The notes beneath the pieces are model-generated. The model saw nothing but the letters and a program-made list of their open reading frames with translations, had not been told where the DNA came from and ran no database searches. This document shows positions 20,395 through 29,859 of a stretch of DNA of 32,800 nt, piece by piece. Every line of letters begins with the position of its first letter. The first letter of the stretch is position 1. The stretch comes from Nemertoderma westbladi. Lineage: Eukaryota > Xenacoelomorpha > Nemertodermatida > Nemertodermatidae. The position numbers were made by a program, and so were the translations under genes. The stretch covers positions 1 to 32,800 of the forward strand of contig JAUCBJ010002208.1 of the NCBI GenBank assembly GCA_032718475.1. The letters run 5' to 3'.

Positions 20395-20479
20395 GTGAGT
20401 TGTTTTCCATTGTCGATCCACGTAAGTAAATTAATTTAATTAATTGTTTATATAAAGATTTTGTGTAGAAATTGAACTG

Positions 20480-20610
20480 TGATGAAGGTGTGGGTTGAAG
20501 CAGCACTATACGGCAAGGTTTCGGGCTATCATGCCTCGTCAGTAGCGCTAACCATTTCAGCCACTCTCCCCTGATACTTCTTTGCTTATTTAGTGCAGTT
20601 CTAGCGCTCT
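20480..20610 (-). repeat. Possible tRNA-derived SINE fragment
   Basis: On the minus strand GAGTGGCTGAAATGGTTAGCGC resembles a Pol III A box in a tRNA-like context, followed by a GACGAGGCATGATAGCCCG stretch. No good B box is visible at the right distance, so this may be only a fragment or a coincidence. Confidence 0.25.
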
Positions 20611-20611
20611 G

Positions 20612-21001
20612 GGTTTGAACGGTACGCAGCAAAATTCGCCCACGAGAAAGCTTCGCCCGCGTCTAATCTTCGCCCGGAGCAATCTTCGCCCTCAAAATGA
20701 GCAACTATCGCCCGCAGGCAAACTTCGCTCGCGAGCAACCTTCGCCCACTAAACCAGTATTGTTTTGGTTAGAAAAAGCAGTCTCTGTAGCCTGCTCATT
20801 TCCCTCAATTGGTAATAACATCGTTTATTGTTTTGGTTAGAAAAATCCGTCTCTGTAATGTAACCTGCTCCTTTCCTTGAATTGGTGACTAAAATGGTTA
20901 CCAACACAAATCTTATTGGGCGAAGATTGCCTAGCGGGCGAAGGATTCCCCCAGACGAAGGTTGGACGCGGGCGAAGGTTGCACCCAACCGTTTTGAACC
21001 T
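20612..21001. mobile_element. Small foldback element with repeated CTTCGCCC arms
   Basis: The left arm (20634-20747) carries about seven CTTCGCCC-like octamers 14-26 bp apart, often followed by GCGxGCAA. The right arm (20918-20977) carries four or five GGGCGAAG octamers in inverted orientation. The outer ends TTTGAACGGTACGCAGCAA and the reverse complement of GCACCCAACCGTTTTGAA are imperfect inverted repeats. The centre holds two copies (20757-20815, 20823-20880) of the GTTTTGGTTAGAAAAA...TCTCTGTA...CCTGCTC segment found in the MITE at 9999. No coding content. Confidence 0.7.
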
Positions 21002-21406
21002 ACACCAGTATTTGAACTCAATAGTCCCAATGTTCGTCGCCTTCCAGTGTTAAATCGACGCGCATATAACAGCTGATAAATAAAAAAAAAGGAAACTGTA
21101 ACCTGTGCTATTGATTTATTGTTTTGGTTAGACTGTAACCGGCTTTAACAAAATTATGTGGGAATAAATCCTTAACGTTTCTACTAGGGGTTTCTTATCT
21201 TCGCGTTCGGGCCGGGCCGGGCCGCCTTCGAAGTTTCGTTTTTTTCACACTTTCACGTCACTTTCCTTTTTTTTCTTATCTGATCCTGATCAGATCAATA
21301 TTAATGTAGTCAACACCACTATAATAAGTTAGTCATCAGGCATAAATTATTAACAATATTAGAAGTTAATCATCACCAATATTAGAAGTTAGTCTTTAAA
21401 TGGATT

Positions 21407-21484
21407 ATTCACTTACTGTTACAGGTGGGCCTGAACATTTTTTCACTGGCTATTTATTTCACTTACTGTTACAGGTGGGCCGAC
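21407..21484 (+). promoter_or_regulatory. Tandemly duplicated splice acceptor, 50 bp apart
   Basis: TTCACTTACTGTTACAGGTGGGCC occurs twice, with AG at 21423-21424 and at 21473-21474. The second AG gives an open zinc-finger exon in the right phase. The first would add 50 nt (not a multiple of three) and reach a stop before the first finger. The site could allow alternative splicing to a truncated or decay-targeted transcript. Confidence 0.7.
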
Positions 21485-21628
21485 CATTAGACAACAGCAA
21501 TCCTGCCAGTCCTGCAATAAGATGTTTAGCAGTTCAAGTGCGTTAGCTAAGCACAAACTAACTCACAGTAACGAACGTAGATACGTATGTTCCCTCTGCA
21601 ATAAAGGGTTTAAACGCCAGGATCATCT
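21475..21628 (+). CDS. Zinc-finger gene, exon 3 (finger 1 and first half of finger 2)
   Basis: After TTACAG, the frame carried over from exon 2 reads GPTIRQQQ, then CQSCNKMFSSSSALAKHKLTH, a C-x2-C-x12-H-x3-H finger, then SNERRYVCSLCNKGFKRQDHL, which is finger 2 up to its middle. The donor CT|GTGAGT at 21629 interrupts the codon for that Leu after two bases, the phase needed by exon 4. Consensus splice sites at both ends and an unbroken finger across the junction make this a secure exon. C2H2 fingers usually bind DNA as a nuclear transcription regulator. Confidence 0.88.
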
Positions 21629-22491
21629 GTGAGTATATATCTCTAAATGCTAGGATCATGTGAGAATGTGGAGGGGGGGGGGGGGGGGGGTGTAGCCCCC
21701 CGCCCCCCTCGCTAAAAATGTTAGAAAGTTGTTTTTTATTGCATTTAAAGCATAATTTAATGGGGATTTCAAATCTGAAAACGGCTTAGAGAGATCTCTC
21801 TTAGTTCTTGAGTTATCGTGGAATATCTGTCCGTCAAAATGTAAGACAGACAGACAGACTACCATTAACCAACCAGACCCCATACAGGCAATCTTGCGCT
21901 GGGAGGTTTGAACTTTAAAGGCGAATGATATATAATTACCGGTATCGCTGAATGATATTTTTTCACACGAAAGATACTACTCCGCTCTTAACCGTTTGTT
22001 GCCATTTTTGTTTTATTTATATGAAAGGTAATTGGATAAGCTTCAATAAATTTCACTTAATTTAATAATATTTCGCCATTTTTCGAATGAAAAATTACAA
22101 AAAACTTGGGTTTTTCAGTTTTAAAAAAAAAATTTTTTGCAAAATTGCCAATTATCAGAAGTAGAAAACGAAAATTCAAAAAGTGCGTAAAAAATGTTAT
22201 GAAAATGAACATGCTGGCTGGTTCCAAAAAATGTGGTATCGGAAAATATAAATGGGAAATAACGGAGGAGTTAAGTCTTTAGTGAAATTTTTAAAATCTG
22301 CCGCTATGGGGCGCCAAAAAATTTATCATTTGTATTTACTTTAGTTCATTGTCTTTTCGACGGTATATCGTTTACTATTTGTTTTTCAACAACATTGGAG
22401 TACAAAATAAGAAAAAACCATAACTCGACAATACAGATAACTCTTCTTTTATGAAACTGCACGTGTTTGTTTTTATATTTATTTTCTTTAG
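21629..22491 (+). other. Intron 3 of the zinc-finger gene
   Basis: AT-rich. Contains a run of about 20 G (21665-21689) followed by TAGCCCCCCGCCCCCC, GACAGACAGACAGAC at 21846, and CTGCCGCTATGGGGCG at about 22300, which resembles the CTCF-like motif of the 150-bp array. No coding sequence. Confidence 0.65.
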
Positions 22492-22740
22492 GACTGGTCA
22501 TATGATGACCCACCGCCGTAGGAAACCGTACGAATGTCCCGTGCGACACTGCGACAAGTCGTACTGTGACGCACGGTCACTACGGCGACACGTGGAGAAC
22601 GCTCACCCGGAAGTAGGGATGGACAACTTCGTTCCCTCCAAGAATCTCGAGACCGTCAACATCGCGAAAGCCATGGTTAACGACGCCGATCTGGCGCATA
22701 GTATAAGCGAGACCGATCTGCCTGTTTTATCAGTTATCAG
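22492..22740 (+). CDS. Zinc-finger gene, exon 4 (end of finger 2, finger 3, C-terminal region)
   Basis: After TTTCTTTAG the frame gives TGHMMTH, completing finger 2 (CSLCNKGFKRQDHL + TGHMMTH). Then, after RRRKPYE, comes CPVRHCDKSYCDARSLRRHV, which starts finger 3 of the type C-x4-C-x12-H-x4-H and ends in ENAH. The tail is PEVGMDNFVPSKNLETVNIA and further. The exon either ends at CAG|GTTGGT (22740/22741) or runs on to TAG at 22766-22768; both are possible. RRRKPYEC is a variant of the usual TGEKPYxC linker. The CDKSYCDARSLRRH finger recalls proteins of the TRERF1/ZNF541 or GLI-like type, but that is memory rather than a search, so no symbol is given. Confidence 0.87.
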
Positions 22741-22768
22741 GTTGGTTTATGGAATTAAGTATTGTTAG

Positions 22769-23255
22769 TGTGAACTTCATGTTTCTAGCTTTTAATACGA
22801 AAAGTATAAATTTGTTGGAAACCAACTCGGGTTTTAATTAGATGGAGGAATTCTTAATCGATTGTTTTGTTTCGATTTTATTATTATACTTCGCGTTTAG
22901 GCAGTCGGGATTGCGATATAGTTAATCGCGCTCTTCTACATTGAAGAAGATTGTTCAATATGACACCACCTTCTATACTGGTAACTGATGTGAAATCAGT
23001 GTGATTTTTTTATTTTTTTCCTTCTTCACTTATAACATTCGAATTGTATCATCTATCATTAGATCTTCTGATAAGCAGTACGTCTGTGAGTAGAACTAGG
23101 AACCGGTCAATTAGTTTGGGTGAATATATTATCTACCGTAGTCGATCGTATTAAGTGTTTTGTACTTTACGTGGTTACGTTTCTTTGAAAAGATATGTAA
23201 GGTAAGGTGGTACGTGGCTGATCCCACCTCGGCGAATTAATCTTTCGTCCCAATT
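22769..23255. other. Region 3' of zinc-finger exon 4, nothing recognised
   Basis: AT-rich. It could be intron or 3' UTR. No further finger or clear exon was found. Confidence 0.4.
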
Positions 23256-23291
23256 TAGAGAAATATCTAGTTTACAGTGGCACGTTATTCT

Positions 23292-23420
23292 AAGGGGCCG
23301 TGCACATGTGATGTCACGCTTTTTTGACGATTTTCGAACACTCTTCCCCCTCTGTCGCACTATGTCACGAATTATGTGACCCCCCCCCCCCCCCCTCCCC
23401 ATTTGAACGTCCCTCCACAA
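23292..23420 (+). mobile_element. MITE fragment (AAGGGGCCGTGCACATGTGATGTCACG end)
   Basis: The sequence from AAGGGGCCGTGCACA through GTCACGCTTTTTTGACGATTTTCGAACAC, a TGTCGCACTATGTCACGAATT-type block and a run of about 16 C matches a MITE layout common in invertebrates, in which GGGGCCGT...GTCACGC ends face each other. Here the far end (expected GTGAC...ACGGCCCC) is absent or degenerate. The match is from memory. Confidence 0.5.
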
Positions 23421-23521
23421 AAAATACCCAGTATAATTAATAAAAACTGTTAAATTTGAAATTATTATGTTATTGATACTAAATGTTAATTAATACTTCA
23501 TTAATTCAGCTGTACACAATG

Positions 23522-23744
23522 ACTAAACAAGGAAGACACCCCACATATTCACTCTCATGGGAATGACGACATCTGAGTTTCGACATCGATCACCGGAAGT
23601 GCACCAGGTTCTACTATTGTGCCACTTCCTGAGTCTATCTCTACCTCGTCCTTATCCCCCAGTCAATGTGGTGCTCTTCATCTTTATCGCCACTTAGAAT
23701 TAACACTTCATCACCTCGATTCTCGATTACTTGAATAGATTTCA
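23522..23744 (-). pseudogene. Unrecognised minus-strand coding remnant with one frameshift
   Basis: Minus strand: an ATG near 23743 opens KSIQVIENRGDEVLILSGDK followed by DEEHHIDWG. At a G5 run (about 23660) the frame shifts, and the next frame reads DKDEVEIDSGSGTIVEPGAL then PVIDVETQMSSFP, ending at TAG near 23522. The acidic, non-repetitive composition in both halves and the continuity across a homopolymer suggest a broken gene or exon rather than chance. No family recognised. The sequence just upstream (23745-23815) is shared with 31905-31965, so it may belong to a dispersed element. Confidence 0.35.
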
Positions 23745-23815
23745 TAACAGGTTACAGTTTTATTTTTGAGAGTAATCAGATGTTTTTTGCGTCGATTTTC
23801 CCCTAGAGTGGGATG
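23745..23815 (-). repeat. Dispersed repeat block shared with 31905-31965
   Basis: GAGTAATCAG(A/C)TGTTxTTGCG(T/A)CGATTTTCCC...GATTTTGATT is common to both sites in the same orientation, with about one difference in six bases. Element identity unknown. Confidence 0.5.
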
Positions 23816-24702
23816 GATTTTGATTAATTCGAAAGCACCAAATCTGACAATAATTTGTTATCTACAATATACATTAATGAATTACAACAATCATATCGGT
23901 ACTAACAGGTCGCAAAATAAACGATAAGAGAACCTTCTTGGGGCATTCGTTTACTTATATTCATGCTCGATTGTGCAATCAGTCATTCACGTGCTGCGCG
24001 AAGGCTCCACCCAATACAGAGGGTTCACTACTGGTATCCTAACTATGACTCATTATTCGTGGCTCGCCCCATACAATAGCATCCATTCATAACAGAACAA
24101 TCTGAGCGGAAGAAATTAATTAATTGAATAGTAAAAGTAAATTATAGCATCTCCGATTGAATTATTCTGAAGAAATCAACAATAAACATATATACTTGAA
24201 AATTAGGAGATGTGACATTTATAGTTAACCTAGAAAGTGGGGCGTGATACAAAATCGAAAATTGTTATTTTTCTAAACTAGTCCCAAATGTTGGTTTTTC
24301 TTTCACTTGTGGAGAATTTCATAACGCTGAATCAAATATTAAAACCATTTTCGGAATCATAAAACGTAGCGGTGTGTGCAAGTTTTCATCAAGACAAGAA
24401 TTATCAAATATCTAAAAGTACTCACATTCGATTTATCATCCCATATTATATCTGTGAACTACTAAAAATTATATTTTGGATTGGATTATTGATTGAATTT
24501 TTAGATCTCTCATTAAAATTTGTATATTTATGACAACCCCTTTTTGTACACCAAATATTAGCATTTCGTTAAATTTAAATGTGCTGAATTTTCAAAGCAT
24601 ACCATTGCGCATCTCTGAAACCCCAATAACAATGTTGAAAACAACACGTATACGGAGCCCCTAAGAAGACATGAGAAATCCTCGTTTTTTTACTGAGTGT
24701 AG
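23816..24702. other. AT-rich spacer left of the satellite
   Basis: No gene recognised. Contains an inverted GTGGCTCGCCCC block near 24057 belonging to the dispersed repeat of 15463/19302. CCTCGTTTTTTTACTGAG at 24680-24697 may be the outer edge of the satellite-bearing element. Confidence 0.45.
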
Positions 24703-27271
24703 ATGTCCGCTAGCTCAATATATTGAGTTAGAAGACACATGTCCGCTAGCTCAATATATTGAGTTAAAAGACATGTCCGCTAGCTTAATATATTGAGTTA
24801 GAAGACACATGTCCGCTAGCTCAATATATTGAGTTAAAAGACATGTCCGCTAACTCAATATATTGAGTTAAAAGACATGTCCGCTAGCTTAATATATTGA
24901 GTTAGAAGACACATGTCCGCTAGCTCAATATATTGAGTTAGAAGACACATGTCCGCTAGCTCAATATATTGAGTTAGAAGACACATGTCCGCTAGCTCAA
25001 TATATTGAGTTAGAAGACACATGTCCGCTAGCTCAATATATTGAGTTAAAAGACATGTCCGCTAGCTTAATATATTGAGTTAGAAGACACATGTCCGCTA
25101 GCTCAATATATTGAGTTAGAAGACACATGTCCGCTAGCTCAATATATTGAGTTAGAAGACACATGTCCGCTAGCTCAATATATTGAGTTAGAAGACACAT
25201 GTCCGCTAGCTCAATATATTGAGTTAGAAGACACATGTCCGCTAGCTCAATATATTGAGTTAAAAGACATGTCCGGTCGCTTAATATATTGAGTTAGAAG
25301 ACACATGTCCGCTAGCTCAATATATTGAGTTAAAAGACATGTCCGCTAGCTCAATATATTGAGTTAGAAGACATGTCCGCTAGCTTAATATATTGAGTTA
25401 GAAGACACATGTCCGCTAGCTCAATATATTGAGTTAAAAGACATGTCCGCTAGCTTAATATATTGAGTTAGAAGACATGTCCCCTAGCTCAATATATTGA
25501 GTTAGAAGACACATGTCCGCTAGCTCAATATATTGAGTTAAAAGACATGTCCGCTAGCTTAATATATTGAGTTAGAAGACACATGTCCGCTAGCTCAATA
25601 TATTGAGTTAAAAGACATGTCCGCTAGCTTAATATATTGAGTTAGAAGACACATGTCCGCTAGCTCAATATATTGAGTTAGAAGACACATGTCCGCTAGC
25701 TCAATATATTGAGTTAGAAGACACATGTCCGCTAGCTCAATATATTGAGTTAAAAGACATGTCCGCTAGCTTAATATATTGAGTTAGAAGACACATGTCC
25801 GCTAGCTCAATATATTGAGTTAAAAGACATGTCCGCTAACTCAATATATTGAGTTAAAAGACATGTCCGCTAGCTTAATATATTGAGTTAGAAGACACAT
25901 GTCCGCTAGCTCAATATATTGAGTTAGAAGACACATGTCCGCTAGCTCAATATATTGAGTTAGAAGACACATGTCCGCTAGCTCAATATATTGAGTTAGA
26001 AGACACATGTCCGCTAGCTCAATATATTGAGTTAAAAGACATGTCCGCTAGCTCAATATATTGAGTTAGAAGACACATGTCCGCTAGCTCAATATATTGA
26101 GTTAGAAGACACATGTCCGCTAGCTCAATATATTGAGTTAAAAGACATGTCCGGTCGCTTAATATATTGAGTTAGAAGACACATGTCCGCTAGCTCAATA
26201 TATTGAGTTAAAAGACATGTCCGCTAGCTCAATATATTGAGTTAGAAGACATGTCCGCTAGCTTAATATATTGAGTTAGAAGACACATGTCCGCTAGCTC
26301 AATATATTGAGTTAAAAGACATGTCCGCTAGCTTAATATATTGAGTTAGAAGACATGTCCCCTAGCTCAATATATTGAGTTAGAAGACACATGTCCGCTA
26401 GCTCAATATATTGAGTTAAAAGACATGTCCGCTAGCTTAATATATTGAGTTAGAAGACACATGTCCGCTAGCTCAATATATTGAGTTAGAAGACATGTCC
26501 GCTAGCTTAATATATTGAGTTAGAAGACACATGTCCGCTAGCTCAATATATTGAGTTAAAAGACATGTCCGCTAGCTTAATATATTGAGTTAGAAGACAT
26601 GTCCCCTAGCTCAATATATTGAGTTAGAAGACACATGTCCGCTAGCTCAATATATTGAGTTAGAAGACATGTCCGCTAGCTCAATATATTGAGTTAGAAG
26701 ACACATGTCCGCTAGCTTAATATATTGAGTTAGAAGACATGTCCCCTAGCTCAATATATTGAGTTAGAAGACACATGTCCGCTAGCTCAATATATTGAGT
26801 TAGAAGACACATGTCCGCTAGCTCAATATATTGAGTTAAAAGACATGTCCGCTAGCTTAATATATTGAGTTAGAAGACACATGTCCGCTAGCTCAATATA
26901 TTGAGTTAAAAGACATGTCCGCTAGCTTAATATATTGAGTTAGAAGACACATGTCCGCTAGCTCAATATATTGAGTTAAAAGACACATGTCCGCTAGCTC
27001 AATATATTGAGTTAAAAGACATGTCCGCTAGCTTAATATATTGAGTTAGAAGACACATGTCCGCTAGCTCAATATATTGAGTTAAAAGACATGTCCGCTA
27101 GCTTAATATATTGAGTTAGAAGACACATGTCCGCTAGCTTAATATATTGAGTTAGAAGACACATGTCCGCTAGCTCAATATATTGAGTTAAAAGACATGT
27201 CCGCTAGCTTAATATATTGAGTTAGAAGACACATGTCCGCTAGCTCAATATATTGAGTTAGAAGACACATG
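24703..27271 (+). repeat. 34/36-bp satellite array, about 72 units
   Basis: Unit: ATGTCCGCTAGCTCAATATA TTGAGTTAGAAGACAC (36 bp), or a 34-bp form lacking the final AC and reading TTAAAAGAC. Each unit holds the perfect palindrome CTCAATATATTGAG (or a one-base variant, TTAATATATTGAG), plus GCTAGC and ACATGT. The 34-bp form is nearly always followed by the CTTAATA variant, so much of the array is a 70-bp dimer. Rare variants (GGTCGCTT near 25275 and 26153, CCCCTAGCT at several places) recur about 880 bp apart or in clusters, showing higher-order duplication. The 36-bp period gives a spurious 12-residue repeat protein on the minus strand. Confidence 0.95.
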
Positions 27272-27419
27272 CTCGCCTATAGTACTCGCCTCCAGTATTA
27301 CTTACATACTAACTAGCAAGAGACTACTATAAAGCTATTATGAATTAGGTGATCACTGGAGCTCTTAGCTAGTTTGTGGAGTTTGTGGCTGGATTGTTTG
27401 AAGCTATAAGTCGGTCAAT

Positions 27420-27480
27420 CGTTGATGAAATGGAACCAAACTTGGTACACATTTAGTCTATCAAAAGTTTAGAAATTCTA
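27420..27480 (+). repeat. Dispersed repeat, partial copy 3
   Basis: ATCGTTGATGAAATGGAACC / AACTTGGTACACATTTAGTC and TCAAAAGTTTAGAAATT match the second block of the repeat at 15463. Here it leads straight into the 150-bp array, as if the array grew from one end of this repeat. Confidence 0.55.
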
Positions 27481-28580
27481 CACACAGACAGACTTCTATA
27501 GTTCCTCTGCCTGCCGTTAGGTGGCGAATTGAAAGAAACTTAAAAGAAGCTGTAATTATAGAACCAACCATCAGATTCATCTGAAATTTGTTAGTAGTAA
27601 CCTGCGAGCATTGGTTAATTATAAATTATACACACAGACAGACTTTTACAGTTCCTCTGCTTGCCGCTAGTGGGCGAATTTAAAGAAACTTAAAAGAAGC
27701 TGTAATTATAGAACCAACCATCAGATTCATCTGAAATTTGTTAGTAGTAACCTACGAGCATGGTTTAATTAGAAATTCTACACACAGACAGACTTCTACA
27801 GTTCCTCTGTCTGCCGCTGTGGGGCGAATTGAAAGAAACGTAAAATAAGCTGTAATTATAGAACAAACCATCAGATTCATTTGAAATTTGGTAGTAGTGA
27901 CCTACGAGCACTGTTTAATTAGAAATTATACTCACGGACAGACTTTGACAGTTCCTCTGCTTGCCGCTAGGGGGCGAATTGAAAGAAACGTAAAATAAGC
28001 TGTAATTATAGAACCAACCATCAGATTCATCTGAAATTTGGTAGTAGTGACCTACGAGCATTGTTTAATTAGAAATTATACACACAGACAGACTTCTACA
28101 GTTCCTCTGTCTGCCGCTGTGGGGCGAATTGAAAGAAACGTAAAAGAAGCTGTAATTATAGAACCAACCATCAGATTCATCTGAAATTTGTTAGCAGTAA
28201 CCTACGAGCATGGTTTAATTAGAAATTCTACACACAGACAGACTTCTACAGTTCCTCTGTCTGCCGCTGTGGGGCGAATTGAAAGAAACGTAAAATAAGC
28301 TGTAATTATAGAACAAACCATCAGATTCATTTGAAATTTGGTAGTAGTGACCTACGAGCACTGTTTAATTAGAAATTATACTCACGGACAGACTTTGACA
28401 GTTCCTCTGCTTGCCGCTAGGGGGCGAATTGAAAGAAACGTAAAATAAGCTGTAATTATAGAACCAACCATCAGATTCATCTGAAATTTGGCAGTAGTGA
28501 CCTACGAGCATTGTTTAATTAGAAATTATACACACAGACAGACTTTTACAGTTCCTCTTTCTGCCGCTAGGTGACGAATT
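27481..28580 (+). repeat. 150-bp tandem array, about 7.3 units, with three-unit higher-order pattern
   Basis: CACACAGACAGAC (or CTCACGGACAGAC) starts each unit at 27481, 27631, 27781, 27931, 28081, 28231, 28381 and 28531, exactly 150 bp apart. Units 27781, 27931 and 28081 are matched in order by 28231, 28381 and 28531, with shared private variants such as GAACAAACC and CTCACGGACA, a 450-bp higher-order unit. Every unit contains GCCGCT(A/G)(G/T)(G/T)(G/T)GGCGAA at +32. Confidence 0.95.
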
Positions 28581-28840
28581 GTCAGAGCACCAGTTCATTG
28601 TGCTTAACACGGTTTAATTCTGCAGTTAGCTGTAAGTGACGTGTACTTAAATCAAATCCATGTTTTCCTAAACTATATGTAATTTCAGACAGCGTCAGAC
28701 CCTTATCATAGTATAATTCTACGAAATCGTTTCTATTATAATTACTTCACTGTCACTCTCAAATTAATGTAGGCTACAAGTATAATAAAATAGAGGTTTT
28801 CTTTATTCAAATAAACATCCAAAAATGGCAGCGACCAATA
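28581..28840. other. Spacer between the 150-bp array and the inverted satellite unit
   Basis: AT-rich, with no gene or repeat recognised. Confidence 0.5.
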
Positions 28841-28874
28841 ACATGTCTTCTAACTCAATATATTGAATTAGCGG
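28841..28874 (-). repeat. Single satellite unit in inverted orientation
   Basis: ACATGTCTTCTAACTCAATA TATTGAATTAGCGG is the reverse complement of the 34-bp satellite unit with few differences. It lies 1.57 kb beyond the end of the array and is followed by A- and T-rich runs ending TTTTAGTAAAAAAAACTCC, which mirrors GTTTTTTTACTGAG left of the array. Confidence 0.85.
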
Positions 28875-28925
28875 AAAAAAAAACTTGAGTTAATCAACTT
28901 TTTTTTTAGTAAAAAAAACTCCTCT

Positions 28926-29579
28926 CTTGTTTCCAAGTTAAAATATAGTGTGTTACCGGTGGGTAATTGTTTGGAAGGTGACAACCTGTCGGGAACTAAG
29001 TGGGGTGTTGCATGGGGGGGATGTAATAATCGAAGTGTTTACACGGGATGAGGTGCAGCTTATGTTAAATTACGTTTCTGCGTCTTAATCACTAAATATT
29101 ATTTATAGTTTACTTTTAAGTTTTTGAGAATCCGGCCATATATTACATTATATATTAACAATAATAATTTACCTATATATTTTCGTACCATTATTTCTAT
29201 TGTGCTGTTGTACTAGTGCTTATTCGTAGTTATGATTATCACTATATACGTTAATAATAATAATGATAATAATAATAATAATAATAATAATTATGAATCA
29301 GCCCGAGTTAGAATCAACTCATGTTCACTTTGTTATGTTTCTACTTGTTTCTGACACTACGAGCTGACTGATTCACCCCATGTTAAATATATAGATGTTC
29401 TGGAATGAATTTTTAAGACATGGGTTAGATATAAATAACGGTAGATAATCGCATTATTGTTCCTGGCCCTAGGTGATTTACTGGCCATTCCGAAAGGGGC
29501 GACTATTATATGGGACTGTTTATATTGAAAGGGAGCGAAAGAACCTAGTAACAGAAGGCAATAAATCAGTGACGATATT
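28926..29579. other. Spacer with AAT microsatellite
   Basis: No gene. TAATAATAATAATGATAATA and further AAT units run at 29251-29291. Confidence 0.7.
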
Positions 29580-29671
29580 GACTTGATGAGAGCATCCCAA
29601 CTACCGTTGGTAATAACAATGAACAAAAGGGAGTTTCGACACATAAATAACTTATATATCTTAAACCTACT

Positions 29672-29775
29672 GTATAGTACAGTGTTAAAAGCTTGGCTCC
29701 GTCTCATTTTTTGCCCCCCTCTGACCTGCGCCCGGGGCGACTCGCCCCCCACTGCCCCTCTACACGACGCCACTG
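29672..29775 (+). mobile_element. Possible hAT-type MITE end (ACGCCACTG-like)
   Basis: A GC-rich island reads ...CCCCCCACTGCCCCTCTACA CGACGCCACTG at about 29741-29775. Ends of the form CAGTGGCG... are common in hAT-like repeats. The opposite end might be CAGTGTTAAAAGC at 29680, but no target duplication is visible. Weak. Confidence 0.3.
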
Positions 29776-29859
29776 GCAACACTACTACTACTAAGATCGG
29801 CATGCTGCATTGCAGCTGCATTTTTAAGAATGATGTGCCGGCTTGTCGACAAAATTGCA

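Larger units (their letters stand above)
20395..21474 (+). other. Intron 2 of the zinc-finger gene
   Basis: Contains a foldback element at about 20612-21001, a weak tRNA-like motif on the minus strand near 20500-20560, and a duplicated acceptor segment at its 3' end. A 20-odd-base AATATTAGAAGTTA repeat occurs twice at about 21354-21392. Confidence 0.65.

Noticed and set aside
20480-20610. Functional tRNA gene
   Set aside because: Only an A-box-like motif is seen. There is no cloverleaf and no proper B box.
23175-23420. Minus-strand frame with Gly run
   Set aside because: It comes from the poly-C tract of a MITE fragment and has no protein signal.
25033-25236. Minus-strand frame coding for a 12-residue repeat protein
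   Set aside because: The 36-bp period is a multiple of three, so any open frame repeats. It breaks wherever a 34-bp unit occurs, so it is not a gene.
24703-27271. CRISPR-like array
   Set aside because: The repeats abut with no unique spacers, and the context is eukaryotic. It is a tandem satellite.
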